Below are positions 5,669-13,772 of a stretch of DNA of 16,541 nucleotides, one piece after another (the first letter of the stretch is position 1; the number at the start of each line of letters is the position of its first letter). The stretch comes from CBDUZS01 sp965371785 (GTDB lineage: Bacteria > Fermentibacterota > Fermentibacteria > Fermentibacterales > JCC-6): assembly GCA_965371785.1 (NCBI GenBank), contig CBDUZS010000056.1, forward strand, positions 1 to 16,541, given 5' to 3'. The notes under the pieces were generated by a model that saw only the letters and a list, made by a program, of their open reading frames with translations, searched no databases and was not told where the DNA came from. A program made the position numbers and the translations under genes.

Positions 5669-7696
5669 TCAATCGTTGAATACTTCATCAACAGCACGGG
5701 ATACAAGCTCCCGGTCAGCAATACCGGGAATGGTCACTTCGAGATCCGGCTCCGCGTTCATCGCCTTTCGCACCGCGTAAATCGCGCCCTCGTTCCCGGC
5801 CCATGATCTGCGTGAGATGCCGTTGGAAACGTCCCAGGAGAGCATTTTTGCTGCCCTCTCTCCCGAGTCGGCTGAACCGTCCAGCAGAAGCCCGAATCCA
5901 CCGTTTATCACCTCGCCCCATCCGACGCCGCCTCCGTTGTGCAGGGAGACCCAGGTAGCGCCCCTGAAGGAATCGCCTATCACGTTCTGTACAGCCATGT
6001 CCGCGGTGTACATGCTTCCGTCGCGAATGTTCGCAGTCTCCCTGTAGGGTGAGTCAGTACCCGAGACGTCGTGATGATCCCGTCCGAGTACGATCGGACC
6101 CTCCAGTTCACCTTCGGCGATTGCCCTGTTGAAAGCACGGGCGATTTCGATCCTTCCCTTTCTGTCGGCGTAGAGTATTCTCGCCTGGGAGCCCACGACG
6201 AGTTCGTTCTCCGAAGCCTGTCTTATCCACATCAGGTTGTCGAGTATCTGCTGCCTGATCTCTTCATCAGCGGTCCCGGCCATTTCCTCCAGGATGTCCG
6301 CCGCGATCCGGTCGGTCTTGTGGAGGTCTTCCTGACTGCCCGAAGTGCACACCCATCGGAACGGTCCGAAACCGTAGTCGAAGCAGAGAGGTCCCATGAT
6401 GTCCTCCACGTAGGAAGGGTAAGCGAATGTGCCATCTTGACGGACTATGCCCGGAGCACCTGACCTGGAAGCCTCGAGAAGAAAAGCGTTACCGTAGTCC
6501 CAGAAGAACATGCCCGAGTCGTGAAGGGTGTTGATCGCAGAAACCTGCCTGCAGAGAGATTCACGGACTGCCTGCCTGAAACCCTCCGGATCGGCAACCA
6601 TCATTCGATCCGACTCCTCGAGCGAGAATCCTGCCGGGTAGTACCCACCCAGCCAGGGGTTGTGAAGGGAAGTCTGATCGCTTCCCAGATCGATGGGGAT
6701 TCCTTCGGCTGCCAGCTTCTCCCAGAGATTGACGACGTTTCCGAGGTAACCGATTGAGAGAGGTTCACAGTCGGCTAGAGCTCTCTCGACGCGCAGGAGA
6801 AGCCTGTCGATGTTCTCCTCCGCTTCCATGAGCCAGCCCTGCTCGAGGCGCTTGTACAGCGCGTCGGGATTGATCTCGGCTATTACCCCTACGGCCCCGG
6901 CAATTACGGATGCCTTGGCCTGCGCACCGCTCATCCCGCCAAGGCCCGAGGTTACGAACACCTTCCCGGCCAGGTTCCTGCCCGGTTCGAGACCGAGGTA
7001 CTTTCTTCCCGCGCCCAGAAGTGTGATTGTGGTTCCATGTACGATTCCCTGCGGGCCAATGTACATGAAGCTTCCCGCGGTCATCTGCCCGTACGAAGTG
7101 ACGCCGAGCGCAGCCATACGGTTGTAGTCATCGGGAGAGCTGTGGTTAGGCACGACCATGCCGTTCGTGATAACGAGCAGAGGTGAATCGGAGCTCGAGG
7201 GAAAAAGTCCGAGAGGATGTCCCGAGTAGAGAACAAGCGTCTGGTTTTCGGTCATCACCGACAGGTATCGCATTGTGAGCAGGTACTGAGCCCAGTTCTG
7301 GAAGACCGTCCCGTTTCCGCCGTAGGTGATCAATTCTTCCGGATACTGAGCCACGGCGCTGTCCAGATTGTTGGATATCATCAGCATTACTGCGGCAGCC
7401 TGCGGTGTTCGAGCGGGATAATCGTTTAGAGGTCTCGCCTTTATCTCGTAGTCGGGGCGGAACCGTCTCATGTATATACGCCCGTCCAGCTTCAGCTCTT
7501 CGGCGAATTCACGGGCCAGCTCTGAGTGCCACTCACGGGGGAAATATCTCAGTGCGTTTGACACGGCCAGTTCTTTCTCAGCGGCGTTGAGAACATCAGG
7601 TCTTGCCGGTGCGTGGCTGATTCCTTCCGTAACTCCTGGTGAATCCGGAATGCGATCCGGGATTCCCTGGCGTATCCGTTTCCCGAAGTCGTTCAT
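5669..7696 (-). CDS. hutU: Urocanate hydratase, long form
   Basis: It hydrates urocanate to imidazolone propionate using bound NAD+ as an electrophile, the second step of histidine breakdown. Recognisable blocks are YGGNGTVFQNWAQY at 125-138, GLGGMSGAQAKA at 251-262 (NAD-binding glycine loop), SDQTSLHNP at 339-347, GRDHHDVSGTDSPYRET at 538-554 and NGGGVGWGEVINGGFG at 587-602. At 675 residues it matches the long, animal UROC1-like class rather than the roughly 555-residue class of Pseudomonas and Bacillus. In the segment QARILYA (504-510), Leu508 stands where, by my alignment, short enzymes have the Cys of their ARICW motif. GGAGG precedes the ATG. No hutH, hutI or hutG is in the window. A barrel-like protein gene lies 25 bases downstream. 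Confidence 0.95.
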   Translation of the reverse strand: MNDFGKRIRQGIPDRIPDSPGVTEGISHAPARPDVLNAAEKELAVSNALRYFPREWHSELAREFAEELKLDGRIYMRRFRPDYEIKARPLNDYPARTPQAAAVMLMISNNLDSAVAQYPEELITYGGNGTVFQNWAQYLLTMRYLSVMTENQTLVLYSGHPLGLFPSSSDSPLLVITNGMVVPNHSSPDDYNRMAALGVTSYGQMTAGSFMYIGPQGIVHGTTITLLGAGRKYLGLEPGRNLAGKVFVTSGLGGMSGAQAKASVIAGAVGVIAEINPDALYKRLEQGWLMEAEENIDRLLLRVERALADCEPLSIGYLGNVVNLWEKLAAEGIPIDLGSDQTSLHNPWLGGYYPAGFSLEESDRMMVADPEGFRQAVRESLCRQVSAINTLHDSGMFFWDYGNAFLLEASRSGAPGIVRQDGTFAYPSYVEDIMGPLCFDYGFGPFRWVCTSGSQEDLHKTDRIAADILEEMAGTADEEIRQQILDNLMWIRQASENELVVGSQARILYADRKGRIEIARAFNRAIAEGELEGPIVLGRDHHDVSGTDSPYRETANIRDGSMYTADMAVQNVIGDSFRGATWVSLHNGGGVGWGEVINGGFGLLLDGSADSGERAAKMLSWDVSNGISRRSWAGNEGAIYAVRKAMNAEPDLEVTIPGIADRELVSRAVDEVFND

Positions 7697-7828
7697 TCAA
7701 CCTCCGTATGCCGTTTTGAGATGTTCTCTCCGGTGGTGTACCAGCCGGTTCGAAGATATTATACCTTAAACATATTCGTAGAGGTTTACCATACCTGATC
7801 GTTCCGTATCGTAAGAAAGAGGATTGAT

Positions 7829-10009
7829 ATGCGTAACCTGTTGCTGGTAACATTTCTTCTCGTAACCTCCTCATGGTCCGCAACGTACTCACTCATGTAT
7901 TTCAACCCGCTCAATGAGATGGAGACAAGAATCTTCGCAGACGTCGGTGTCGAAGTGGTTCATGTCTACGACGACGGCTCGGTTGATTTCGTTGCCAACG
8001 AATTCGATCTTCAGGTGCTCATGGAACGGGGTATTTTCTGCACGACAAGGATCGGTGATCTGCAGAGGTTCTACTCCTCTCAGATGGCTGGCCGAAGTAT
8101 GGGAGGATTCATGACCTGGGACGAAGTCCAGACATGGATTGCCCAGCTCCACTCACTCTATCCGGATATCACGAGTGCCCCGACATCGATAGGCAACACT
8201 TACGAGGGCAGACCTCAGCTGGTGATGAAGATTTCGGAGAACAACAGCTTTTTCGCCGATGACCCATCAATGGCCAATGCGTGGTACGACGGTCTGATCC
8301 ATGCCCGTGAAGGCGTAGCGATGCTGAACGTACAGTCCTTCATGGAATGGTTGTGCGAGAACTACAACCGGGACGGCTTCTGCGGATTCCAGGCCACATG
8401 GCTGCTGCAGAACAGGGAGATATGGTGCCTTCCCTGCAACAACGTCGATGGCTGGGTCTACAACGAATCCACGTCTCCCGGAGGCAGCGGCATGCACCGC
8501 AAGAACATGAACTGGTCTGCCGGAGGCGACGGTGTCGATCTCAACAGGAACTGGTCGGTTGCCTGGGGAGGAGCAGGCTCGAGCGGCAGCCCGGGTTCGA
8601 GCACGTACAGGGGCACTGCCCCGCTGAGCGAGCCCGAGGCGTCGAACGTAGATGCCTTCTGGCAGACGCACATCCCGGCACAGATGCACTCTACGCACAC
8701 GTACGGCAACATTCTCATCTACCCCTGGGGCTGGACCGACGACCCAACAACCCATGTCACGCAGTACGCTACGCAGGGAGAGATAATGGTCCAGTGGGCG
8801 ACCGGTGAGGTCCACGGTCCTTCAGCGGAGATTCTCTACTACAGCTCGGGCAATACAAGAGACCATGCCTACGGTCTTTACGGTGCGATGAGCTGGAACC
8901 ACGAGACGGGGGGGGACTTTGCCGGGTTCTGGCCCTCGGCGACCGAAGTCGTGAAGCTGACCCGGCGGAACCTCCGCAGCTACCTGGTAACCGCATTTCT
9001 GGCGGGCTGTCCTTACGATCCGCACGTACCTGGCACACCGGTGGTGAGCACCATTGGTTCCGTAACTCCTGCTTTCATGGTGGACTGGACCGATGTCTCG
9101 GGAGCAACGTCGTACGGCCTGCAGAGACTCGAGGGATACAGTGTACCTCTGGATGACAACGGTGCTTCCGGTCCCTTTACGCTTAACAACTGGAGTGTGA
9201 CATCCTCCCAGTACCACTCTCCATCGCAGTGCTACGTCTCAAACGGCACCGGAACCATGACATGGACTGAATCAGTTGCCATTCCAGCCAACGGTGGCGG
9301 CAGGCTCAGCTTCTGGGCCGAGTACGATATCCCAAACGGTTCCTGCCAGGGGGCAATCGAAGTTTCTCCCGACGGTGGTTCCAACTGGTACTACCTCCAG
9401 ACCTTCACACGCGATGACATGACATGGAGGCTGAACGTTCACGAACTGGACGAATGGCAGGGTGAAACGCTCAGGTTCCGCTGGGAAACCTATGGCAGTT
9501 CAAGCGACCTCTACATAGATGACATCAAGGTCGAGGTCTGGGAAGAGAACGATTTCGTAGACACAGCGATTCCTGCAAGCTCCTACACGTTCTCGTCGCA
9601 TCCGCAGGGAGAGTACTGGTTCCGTGCGTTTGCTATCGATTCCGACTTCGGTCCCGGCTGGCCGTCCGATCCCGAATACGCACTCGTTCAGAGCACCGGA
9701 ATCGAGGATGAGGGAAATCTGCCGATGACTTCGACTATGGGCACCATCTCACCGAATCCGGTTACTTCGGTTGCTGCGATTCCGGTTACCGTGTCCGCAG
9801 CAGATGCTGGTAACGCGGGGCTCGCGATATTCGACCTCTCTGGGCGGGTTGTCCGCGATCTGAGCGACATGCTCCTCAGCCCCGGCTCGGGAGTGATACA
9901 CTGGAACTGTGTGGGTGGTAGCGGTTCTGTTGTTCCCGACGGCATCTACTTCTGCAGGTTCACCACGGACGGTTGTGAGGTTGTACAGCGGCTTATAGTA
10001 ACCAGATAG
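7829..10009 (+). CDS. Secreted M14 zinc carboxypeptidase with C-terminal sorting domain
   Basis: A 726-residue extracellular metallopeptidase. Signal peptide at 1-18, a pro-region at about 19-95, then the M14 catalytic domain at about 96-395. Zinc ligands are H158 and E161 in HAREG and H290 in HTYGNILIYPWGW. Substrate binding uses N239-R240 in VDLNRNW, and E359 in WNHETGG is the catalytic base. Residues 400-620 form an FN3-like unit (PGTPVV..., DWTDVSGATSYGLQR) interrupted at about 440-570 by a jelly-roll/MAM-like domain (GGGRLSFWAEYD, SSDLYIDDIKVEV). Residues 638-726 are a FlgD/T9SS type A-like domain: SPNPV, LAIFDLSGRVV, PDGIYFCRF, VVQRLIVTR. That tail suggests export across the outer membrane or anchoring to it. 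AGAGGA lies upstream of the ATG. Likely role: protein or peptide scavenging. Confidence 0.9.
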   Translation: MRNLLLVTFLLVTSSWSATYSLMYFNPLNEMETRIFADVGVEVVHVYDDGSVDFVANEFDLQVLMERGIFCTTRIGDLQRFYSSQMAGRSMGGFMTWDEVQTWIAQLHSLYPDITSAPTSIGNTYEGRPQLVMKISENNSFFADDPSMANAWYDGLIHAREGVAMLNVQSFMEWLCENYNRDGFCGFQATWLLQNREIWCLPCNNVDGWVYNESTSPGGSGMHRKNMNWSAGGDGVDLNRNWSVAWGGAGSSGSPGSSTYRGTAPLSEPEASNVDAFWQTHIPAQMHSTHTYGNILIYPWGWTDDPTTHVTQYATQGEIMVQWATGEVHGPSAEILYYSSGNTRDHAYGLYGAMSWNHETGGDFAGFWPSATEVVKLTRRNLRSYLVTAFLAGCPYDPHVPGTPVVSTIGSVTPAFMVDWTDVSGATSYGLQRLEGYSVPLDDNGASGPFTLNNWSVTSSQYHSPSQCYVSNGTGTMTWTESVAIPANGGGRLSFWAEYDIPNGSCQGAIEVSPDGGSNWYYLQTFTRDDMTWRLNVHELDEWQGETLRFRWETYGSSSDLYIDDIKVEVWEENDFVDTAIPASSYTFSSHPQGEYWFRAFAIDSDFGPGWPSDPEYALVQSTGIEDEGNLPMTSTMGTISPNPVTSVAAIPVTVSAADAGNAGLAIFDLSGRVVRDLSDMLLSPGSGVIHWNCVGGSGSVVPDGIYFCRFTTDGCEVVQRLIVTR

Positions 10010-10050
10010 CCCTGTATGGACGATATCAGCGGTCTTAGCCGGAGTGGCTT

Positions 10051-10734
10051 ATGAGGGTCAGGTGCACACAGTGCGGTGCAGCGCTGCGGGTGCTCGAAAA
10101 CGATTTCTACCTCAGATGTCCTTACTGCGAGGCTTCCGTTGTAGTCAGAACGGATGGCGGCATGCCATCCGTAGTGAAACCTGTCAAGGAACGTGAACAG
10201 GTCGAAAGGCTGTTTCCACCCGGAGCCGTCGAGTCCGTTCAGCTCAGGTACTTTCCCTACACCGGCACGGGTGACCGACTCGTTCCGGTCTTCAACCAGC
10301 CGTTCGATGAACTCCTGGAGTACATTCCACCGTCCGGAGACAGAACGATCTGGGATGAAGGGGAACTGCCGCCTGAGATCGTTATCCCCGTCGATGAAGT
10401 AAGCTCTGACAGTATGGGGAGTATCGTTTTCCATCCTTTCTTTCTAGTAATGCTTTCCGGCAAGGGGTACAGCCATGGAGTCCTGGTGGACGGAGTCTCC
10501 GGCAAGCTCCTCACGGCCAATCCTCTGGATGCCCGGGTGGAATCATCGCGGAGTACGGTCAGGGCAGCATCAACAGCGTTAGCATGGGGTATTCTGCCCT
10601 CCGCTTTGCTCTACATCCTTCTCAGGTCAGGCGGAGCAGGCATGTTCAGCAGCATTTTCTTCTCGATACTTGCCGCAGCGGGAGCCGTTGTACTCGCGGG
10701 GCTTCTCCGGAAGGGGCTCCGAAGTGGGCAGTGA
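10051..10734 (+). CDS. Zinc-ribbon membrane protein, first of a three-gene cassette
   Basis: 227 residues, no family that I can name. The N-terminus is a zinc ribbon, C5-x2-C8-x14-C23-x2-C26. A beta-rich middle part follows, with YFPY at 67-70, FHPFF at 127-131 and VDGVSG at 146-151; the last motif recalls PepSY-type VDA-x-TG turns. Two membrane helices lie at about 172-192 (containing WGILP) and 198-219, ending in a basic LLRKGLR tail. There is no signal peptide, so the ribbon and middle domain are probably cytoplasmic, anchored by the C-terminal hairpin. GGAG lies six bases before the ATG. The next gene overlaps its end by 11 bases. The same ribbon spacing and motifs recur in the next gene, so the two are paralogues. 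Confidence 0.82.
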   Translation: MRVRCTQCGAALRVLENDFYLRCPYCEASVVVRTDGGMPSVVKPVKEREQVERLFPPGAVESVQLRYFPYTGTGDRLVPVFNQPFDELLEYIPPSGDRTIWDEGELPPEIVIPVDEVSSDSMGSIVFHPFFLVMLSGKGYSHGVLVDGVSGKLLTANPLDARVESSRSTVRAASTALAWGILPSALLYILLRSGGAGMFSSIFFSILAAAGAVVLAGLLRKGLRSGQ

Positions 10735-11791
10735 AGTTCTGATAGCACTCAAATGCCCTTCCTGTGCAGGACCACTCTCTCTGGCCGAGGGTGATACGCA
10801 TACGATCTGTCCGAACTGCGATTCGAGCCTTCTCATCTCCAGTGCAGTCAGATCGTACGTTCTTCCTTCGGGTCTGACCGGGATGCAGTCACTGAGAACC
10901 GTCCGCCGGAAGCTGGAGTCACTGAATCCCGGTGCTGCCGGTCGCTCCAGAGTTGGTAAACCCGTTCTCTTCTACGTGCCTTACTGGCGTATCACCTGCC
11001 AGGCCAGCGGCTACATCCTCGGTATCGAACCAGTTTACAGGGAGGAGGACGTACAGATCACATCTACTGACGGCTATGACTCCCAGTGGTCTGTGATCCA
11101 GACGAAGCGGAAGATCAGAACCGGCTCCGATGCGGTCGAGCGGGAGATACAGCTGTCCGGCAGCGTCAACATCAGCGGAGCCGATCTCACTCCTCTCGGA
11201 ATTCCTTCACTTTCGTCAAGAGCTCAGATGTCAATGCAGGGAATGGCCATACAGAGGAAAGGACTTCCCCCCGGGCTGCAGATTCTCGACAAACGAAACA
11301 TGCCTGAGGGCGTTTTCGTTGATCCGTCCGTATCCCTGTCAGAAGCCTGCAGGCAGGGAGAGGAGTATCTGGTCGGGCTGGCCTCATCGGTGGGGCGGGG
11401 GCTCGAACAGCGGTGGGAATTCTCGGTCGTGACCGGTCATCGGAACTGCCTGATCTACTATCCACTCTGGGTTATAGATTTCGAATGCGATTCCCGTTCC
11501 TTTCAGGCTGTCATCGATGGAATGTCCGGGCAGATTCTGAGGGGAAGGTTTCCTGGAAGGGAACTCGACAAAGCAGTGATAGCTGCCGGAATCGGAACCT
11601 TATGGGCAGGGATACTGCCGGGAGCAGTCGATTACTTCACGGGGCTCGCTCCTGGAGGGACACCACTGCCGGGTACGGGGAATTGTCTTCTCACTGGAAT
11701 CATCGCATTTGCTGCTCTGGCCGTAGGCTCCGTGAAACTGCTCGGAATACTGCAGTCCGTTGACGAAAGCGGAAGTGATCATGTCATCTGA
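10724..11791 (+). CDS. Zinc-ribbon membrane protein, second of a three-gene cassette
   Basis: 355 residues, function unknown. I place the start at the GTG at 10724, with AGGGG seven bases upstream. An in-frame ATG at 10670 would add 18 residues inside the previous gene and push the ribbon away from the N-terminus. The ribbon is C11-x2-C14-x14-C29-x2-C32, with the same spacing as its neighbours. Two copies of the aromatic-Pro motif occur: YVPYW at 84-88 and YYPLW at 245-249. The second is followed by IDGMSG at 264-269, as in the first protein. Two helices at about 284-304 (WAGILP) and 321-343 form a C-terminal membrane hairpin. It is larger than its paralogue because of the extra segment at about 100-230. 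It overlaps both neighbours by 11 bases. Confidence 0.82.
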   Translation: MGSEVLIALKCPSCAGPLSLAEGDTHTICPNCDSSLLISSAVRSYVLPSGLTGMQSLRTVRRKLESLNPGAAGRSRVGKPVLFYVPYWRITCQASGYILGIEPVYREEDVQITSTDGYDSQWSVIQTKRKIRTGSDAVEREIQLSGSVNISGADLTPLGIPSLSSRAQMSMQGMAIQRKGLPPGLQILDKRNMPEGVFVDPSVSLSEACRQGEEYLVGLASSVGRGLEQRWEFSVVTGHRNCLIYYPLWVIDFECDSRSFQAVIDGMSGQILRGRFPGRELDKAVIAAGIGTLWAGILPGAVDYFTGLAPGGTPLPGTGNCLLTGIIAFAALAVGSVKLLGILQSVDESGSDHVI

Positions 11792-12473
11792 AGGATCGGT
11801 AATCCTCCTTTCGTGCGACAACTGCGGATCAGAGCTCTCCGGGCTTCCATCCGATACGATCTTCTTCTGCTCGAATTGCGGGAAATGCTGGGTATCCGAT
11901 GACGGGCTCTCGAGAGTGGAAGCCTTGATCAGCGCCGGTGGGGCCAAAGGCTCCATCCACCTTCCATTCTGGGAAGTAAAGGCGAGTGTAGAAGTCAGGA
12001 ACAGAGTGACGCGGATGGAAAACAAGAGAACCTGTTCGGACGGGCCTCGATATTTCACTTCTCACCATGAGCGGGGCCTGAGTTCGACATGGCGCGAAGT
12101 CGAGGGCAAGTCCATAATACTTCCCGCCTTTGCCACGACAAGAGTCCTGTCGACAGGTGTCCTCCTGGACGGAAGCAGGCCTTCGCTGCTTCCCATCACG
12201 GACATGGATTTTCCCCTCGTTGCAGGCGGGACGACCACGATTGCCGACGCGATGGAACTCGCGAGAGGTGTTGCGGTAGGGATTGAGGTTGCCGGTTCGG
12301 ATTACCTTGCGATGGTGGATATCGATTTTCAGCCCTCCGGATGCAGGTTGCTTGCCCTGCCCTGCCTGCCTGGCAGCATCAGCCTGATGATCTCTGATTC
12401 CGGAGTAGCCATCCCCTTTTCATCAATGCCGGACTGGGACGAGATATGCACATGGTTCGGCATCTCTTCTTGA
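11781..12473 (+). CDS. Soluble zinc-ribbon protein, third of a three-gene cassette
   Basis: 230 residues from the ATG at 11781, which has GGAAG five bases upstream and lies inside the end of the preceding gene. Zinc ribbon C12-x2-C15-x14-C30-x2-C33, again with the same spacing; a further Cys36 follows. HLPFW at 60-64 repeats the aromatic-Pro-aromatic motif of the two upstream proteins, and SIILPAF at 111-117 may be a worn second copy. No membrane helix is visible, so it would be the soluble partner of two membrane-bound paralogues. The C-terminal part (DYLAMVDIDF, LLALPCLPGS) is beta-rich. I recognise no known enzyme motif. Strict overlap and shared domains argue for one functional unit. Confidence 0.8.
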   Translation: MSSEGSVILLSCDNCGSELSGLPSDTIFFCSNCGKCWVSDDGLSRVEALISAGGAKGSIHLPFWEVKASVEVRNRVTRMENKRTCSDGPRYFTSHHERGLSSTWREVEGKSIILPAFATTRVLSTGVLLDGSRPSLLPITDMDFPLVAGGTTTIADAMELARGVAVGIEVAGSDYLAMVDIDFQPSGCRLLALPCLPGSISLMISDSGVAIPFSSMPDWDEICTWFGISS

Positions 12474-12513
12474 CCGTTCTTTCACCGGTTGAGATATGTT
12501 GCAGGCATGAATG

Positions 12514-12527
12514 ACAGGTGGACCTGT
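12514..12527. repeat. Short inverted repeat upstream of yebC
   Basis: ACAGGT-GG-ACCTGT has two perfect 6-base arms around two bases, 23 bases before the yebC start. It could be an operator or a small hairpin in the leader. Nothing else supports a function, and I found no convincing promoter in the 77-base gap. Confidence 0.3.
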
Positions 12528-12550
12528 GATCGCAGCTAGAGGGGATCGAA

Positions 12551-13276
12551 ATGTCGGGACACAATAAATGGAGTTCCATCAAGCATAAGAAGGGCAAGGC
12601 CGACGCTGCCCGCGGGCGCATATTCAGCCGTCTTGTCAAGGAGATTACGGTCGCCGCCAGGCAGGGAGGCAGTGATTCCGATTCGAATCCGAGGCTCAGA
12701 GTGGCAGTTGAAACGGCGAAATCCCATAACATGCCTTCTGACAACATTGACAGAGCGATAAAGAGGGGGACCGGTGAACTCGAGGGCGTTTCCTACGAGG
12801 AGATGACCTACGAAGCCTACGGACCCGGTGGTGTCGCGATCATGATCGAGGTCCTGACCGACAACAAGAACAGGTCCGCTGCGGAGATAAGACACATACT
12901 CTCGAAGGGTGGAGGGCACCTGGGTTCGCGGAACAGTGTTGCCTACATATTCACCAGTGTGGGGCAGATTGCGATAGATGGAAAGATGTATGACGAGGAC
13001 GCAATCCTGGAGGCAGGGCTCGAGTCCGGAGCGGAAGACGTCCAGACATTTGATGACGTCGTGATAGTCACCCTTTCCCCGGCGGATGTATTCACCGTAA
13101 AGGAATCTCTCCAGCGTGCGGGAATAGAAGTGAGCAGTGCCGAAGTCACAAAGGTACCATCCAACACCGTCGTCCTCGAGGGGAAAGAAGCCGATCAGGC
13201 ACTCAGACTTCTCGAACAGCTCGAAGAGAGTGACGATGTACAGGCCGTCCACACTAACTTCGAGATGTCCGGTTAA
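12551..13276 (+). CDS. yebC: YebC/TACO1-family translation or transcription regulator
   Basis: 241 residues, the standard length. The N-terminal signature is MSGHNKWSSIKHKKGKAD, followed by RGRIFSRLVKEI at 21-32, the family stretch MPSDNIDRAIKRG at 61-73 and the core YEAYGPGGVAI at 87-97. NKNRSAAEIRHIL at 105-117 and NSVAYIF at 128-134 follow. YebC proteins have been described as DNA-binding regulators, and more recently as ribosome-associated factors that ease translation of proline-rich stretches; the sequence does not choose between these. AGGGG precedes the ATG. It leads directly into ruvC (19 bases), a gene order common across bacteria, so it is probably the first gene of a yebC-ruvCAB operon. 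Confidence 0.96.
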   Translation: MSGHNKWSSIKHKKGKADAARGRIFSRLVKEITVAARQGGSDSDSNPRLRVAVETAKSHNMPSDNIDRAIKRGTGELEGVSYEEMTYEAYGPGGVAIMIEVLTDNKNRSAAEIRHILSKGGGHLGSRNSVAYIFTSVGQIAIDGKMYDEDAILEAGLESGAEDVQTFDDVVIVTLSPADVFTVKESLQRAGIEVSSAEVTKVPSNTVVLEGKEADQALRLLEQLEESDDVQAVHTNFEMSG

Positions 13277-13295
13277 CATCGAAAGGCAAGACAGG

Positions 13296-13772
13296 ATGAT
13301 CCTGGGTATCGATCCCGGACTCAACGTAACCGGCTACGGTCTCATCGAGCCCGCTCCCGGCGGCCCTCGACTGGTAGAAGCCGGAACGATAAGATCCAGC
13401 GCCAGGCAGAGTTTTCCCGAAAGGCTTGCAGAGCTTTACGATGGACTTGCCGAAGTCCTGGACGGTTTCAATCCCGGGTTAATGGGGCTCGAAAAGCTGT
13501 ACTCCCATTACAAACATCCTGTTACCGCTATTACGATGGCCCATGCAAGGGGAGTACTAGTTCTGGCCGCTCAGCAAAGAGGTGTCCGCATCCAGCCTTT
13601 ACCGTCTACGAAGATCAAGAAACTCGTCACGGGAAACGGAAGAGCAAGCAAGGAACAGGTGAACGGTATGGTAAAACACCTCCTCGGGATTACCGGGGAG
13701 ATAAAACCTCTGGACGTCAGCGATGCCCTTGCCGCAGCGATAGCAGCCATGGAGATGGAACGCTATGCTTGA
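13296..13772 (+). CDS. ruvC: Holliday junction resolvase RuvC
   Basis: It cuts Holliday junctions symmetrically in the RuvABC complex. The RNase H-like active site is complete: D6 in LGIDPGLNVTGYG, E66 in GLEKLY, and D140 and D143 in LDVSDALAAA. The family element KIKKLVTGNGRASKEQV is at 106-122. It has 158 residues, slightly shorter than E. coli RuvC (173) because the C-terminus stops soon after the last helix. An in-frame ATG lies far upstream at 13137, inside yebC; I reject it because conservation begins at 13296. Its last 8 bases overlap ruvA, so the two are translationally coupled. The segment after the catalytic Glu, SHYKHP, differs from the FFGKN-type sequence usual there. Confidence 0.95.
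   Translation: MILGIDPGLNVTGYGLIEPAPGGPRLVEAGTIRSSARQSFPERLAELYDGLAEVLDGFNPGLMGLEKLYSHYKHPVTAITMAHARGVLVLAAQQRGVRIQPLPSTKIKKLVTGNGRASKEQVNGMVKHLLGITGEIKPLDVSDALAAAIAAMEMERYA

Noticed and set aside
7758..7763. Perfect TATAAT on the minus strand upstream of hutU
   Set aside because: No acceptable -35 box lies 16-18 bases upstream and there is no extended -10 TG, so I did not call a promoter.
8267..8815. Minus-strand open frame of 182 codons
   Set aside because: Antisense to the carboxypeptidase catalytic domain and without recognisable domains.
12472..12500. TTGACC followed by GATATG as a yebC promoter
   Set aside because: The -10 match is only 3 of 6 and the -35 overlaps the preceding stop codon; too weak.
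12536..13324. Minus-strand open frame of 262 codons opposite yebC
   Set aside because: It is long but lies antisense to a highly conserved gene and shows no motif.
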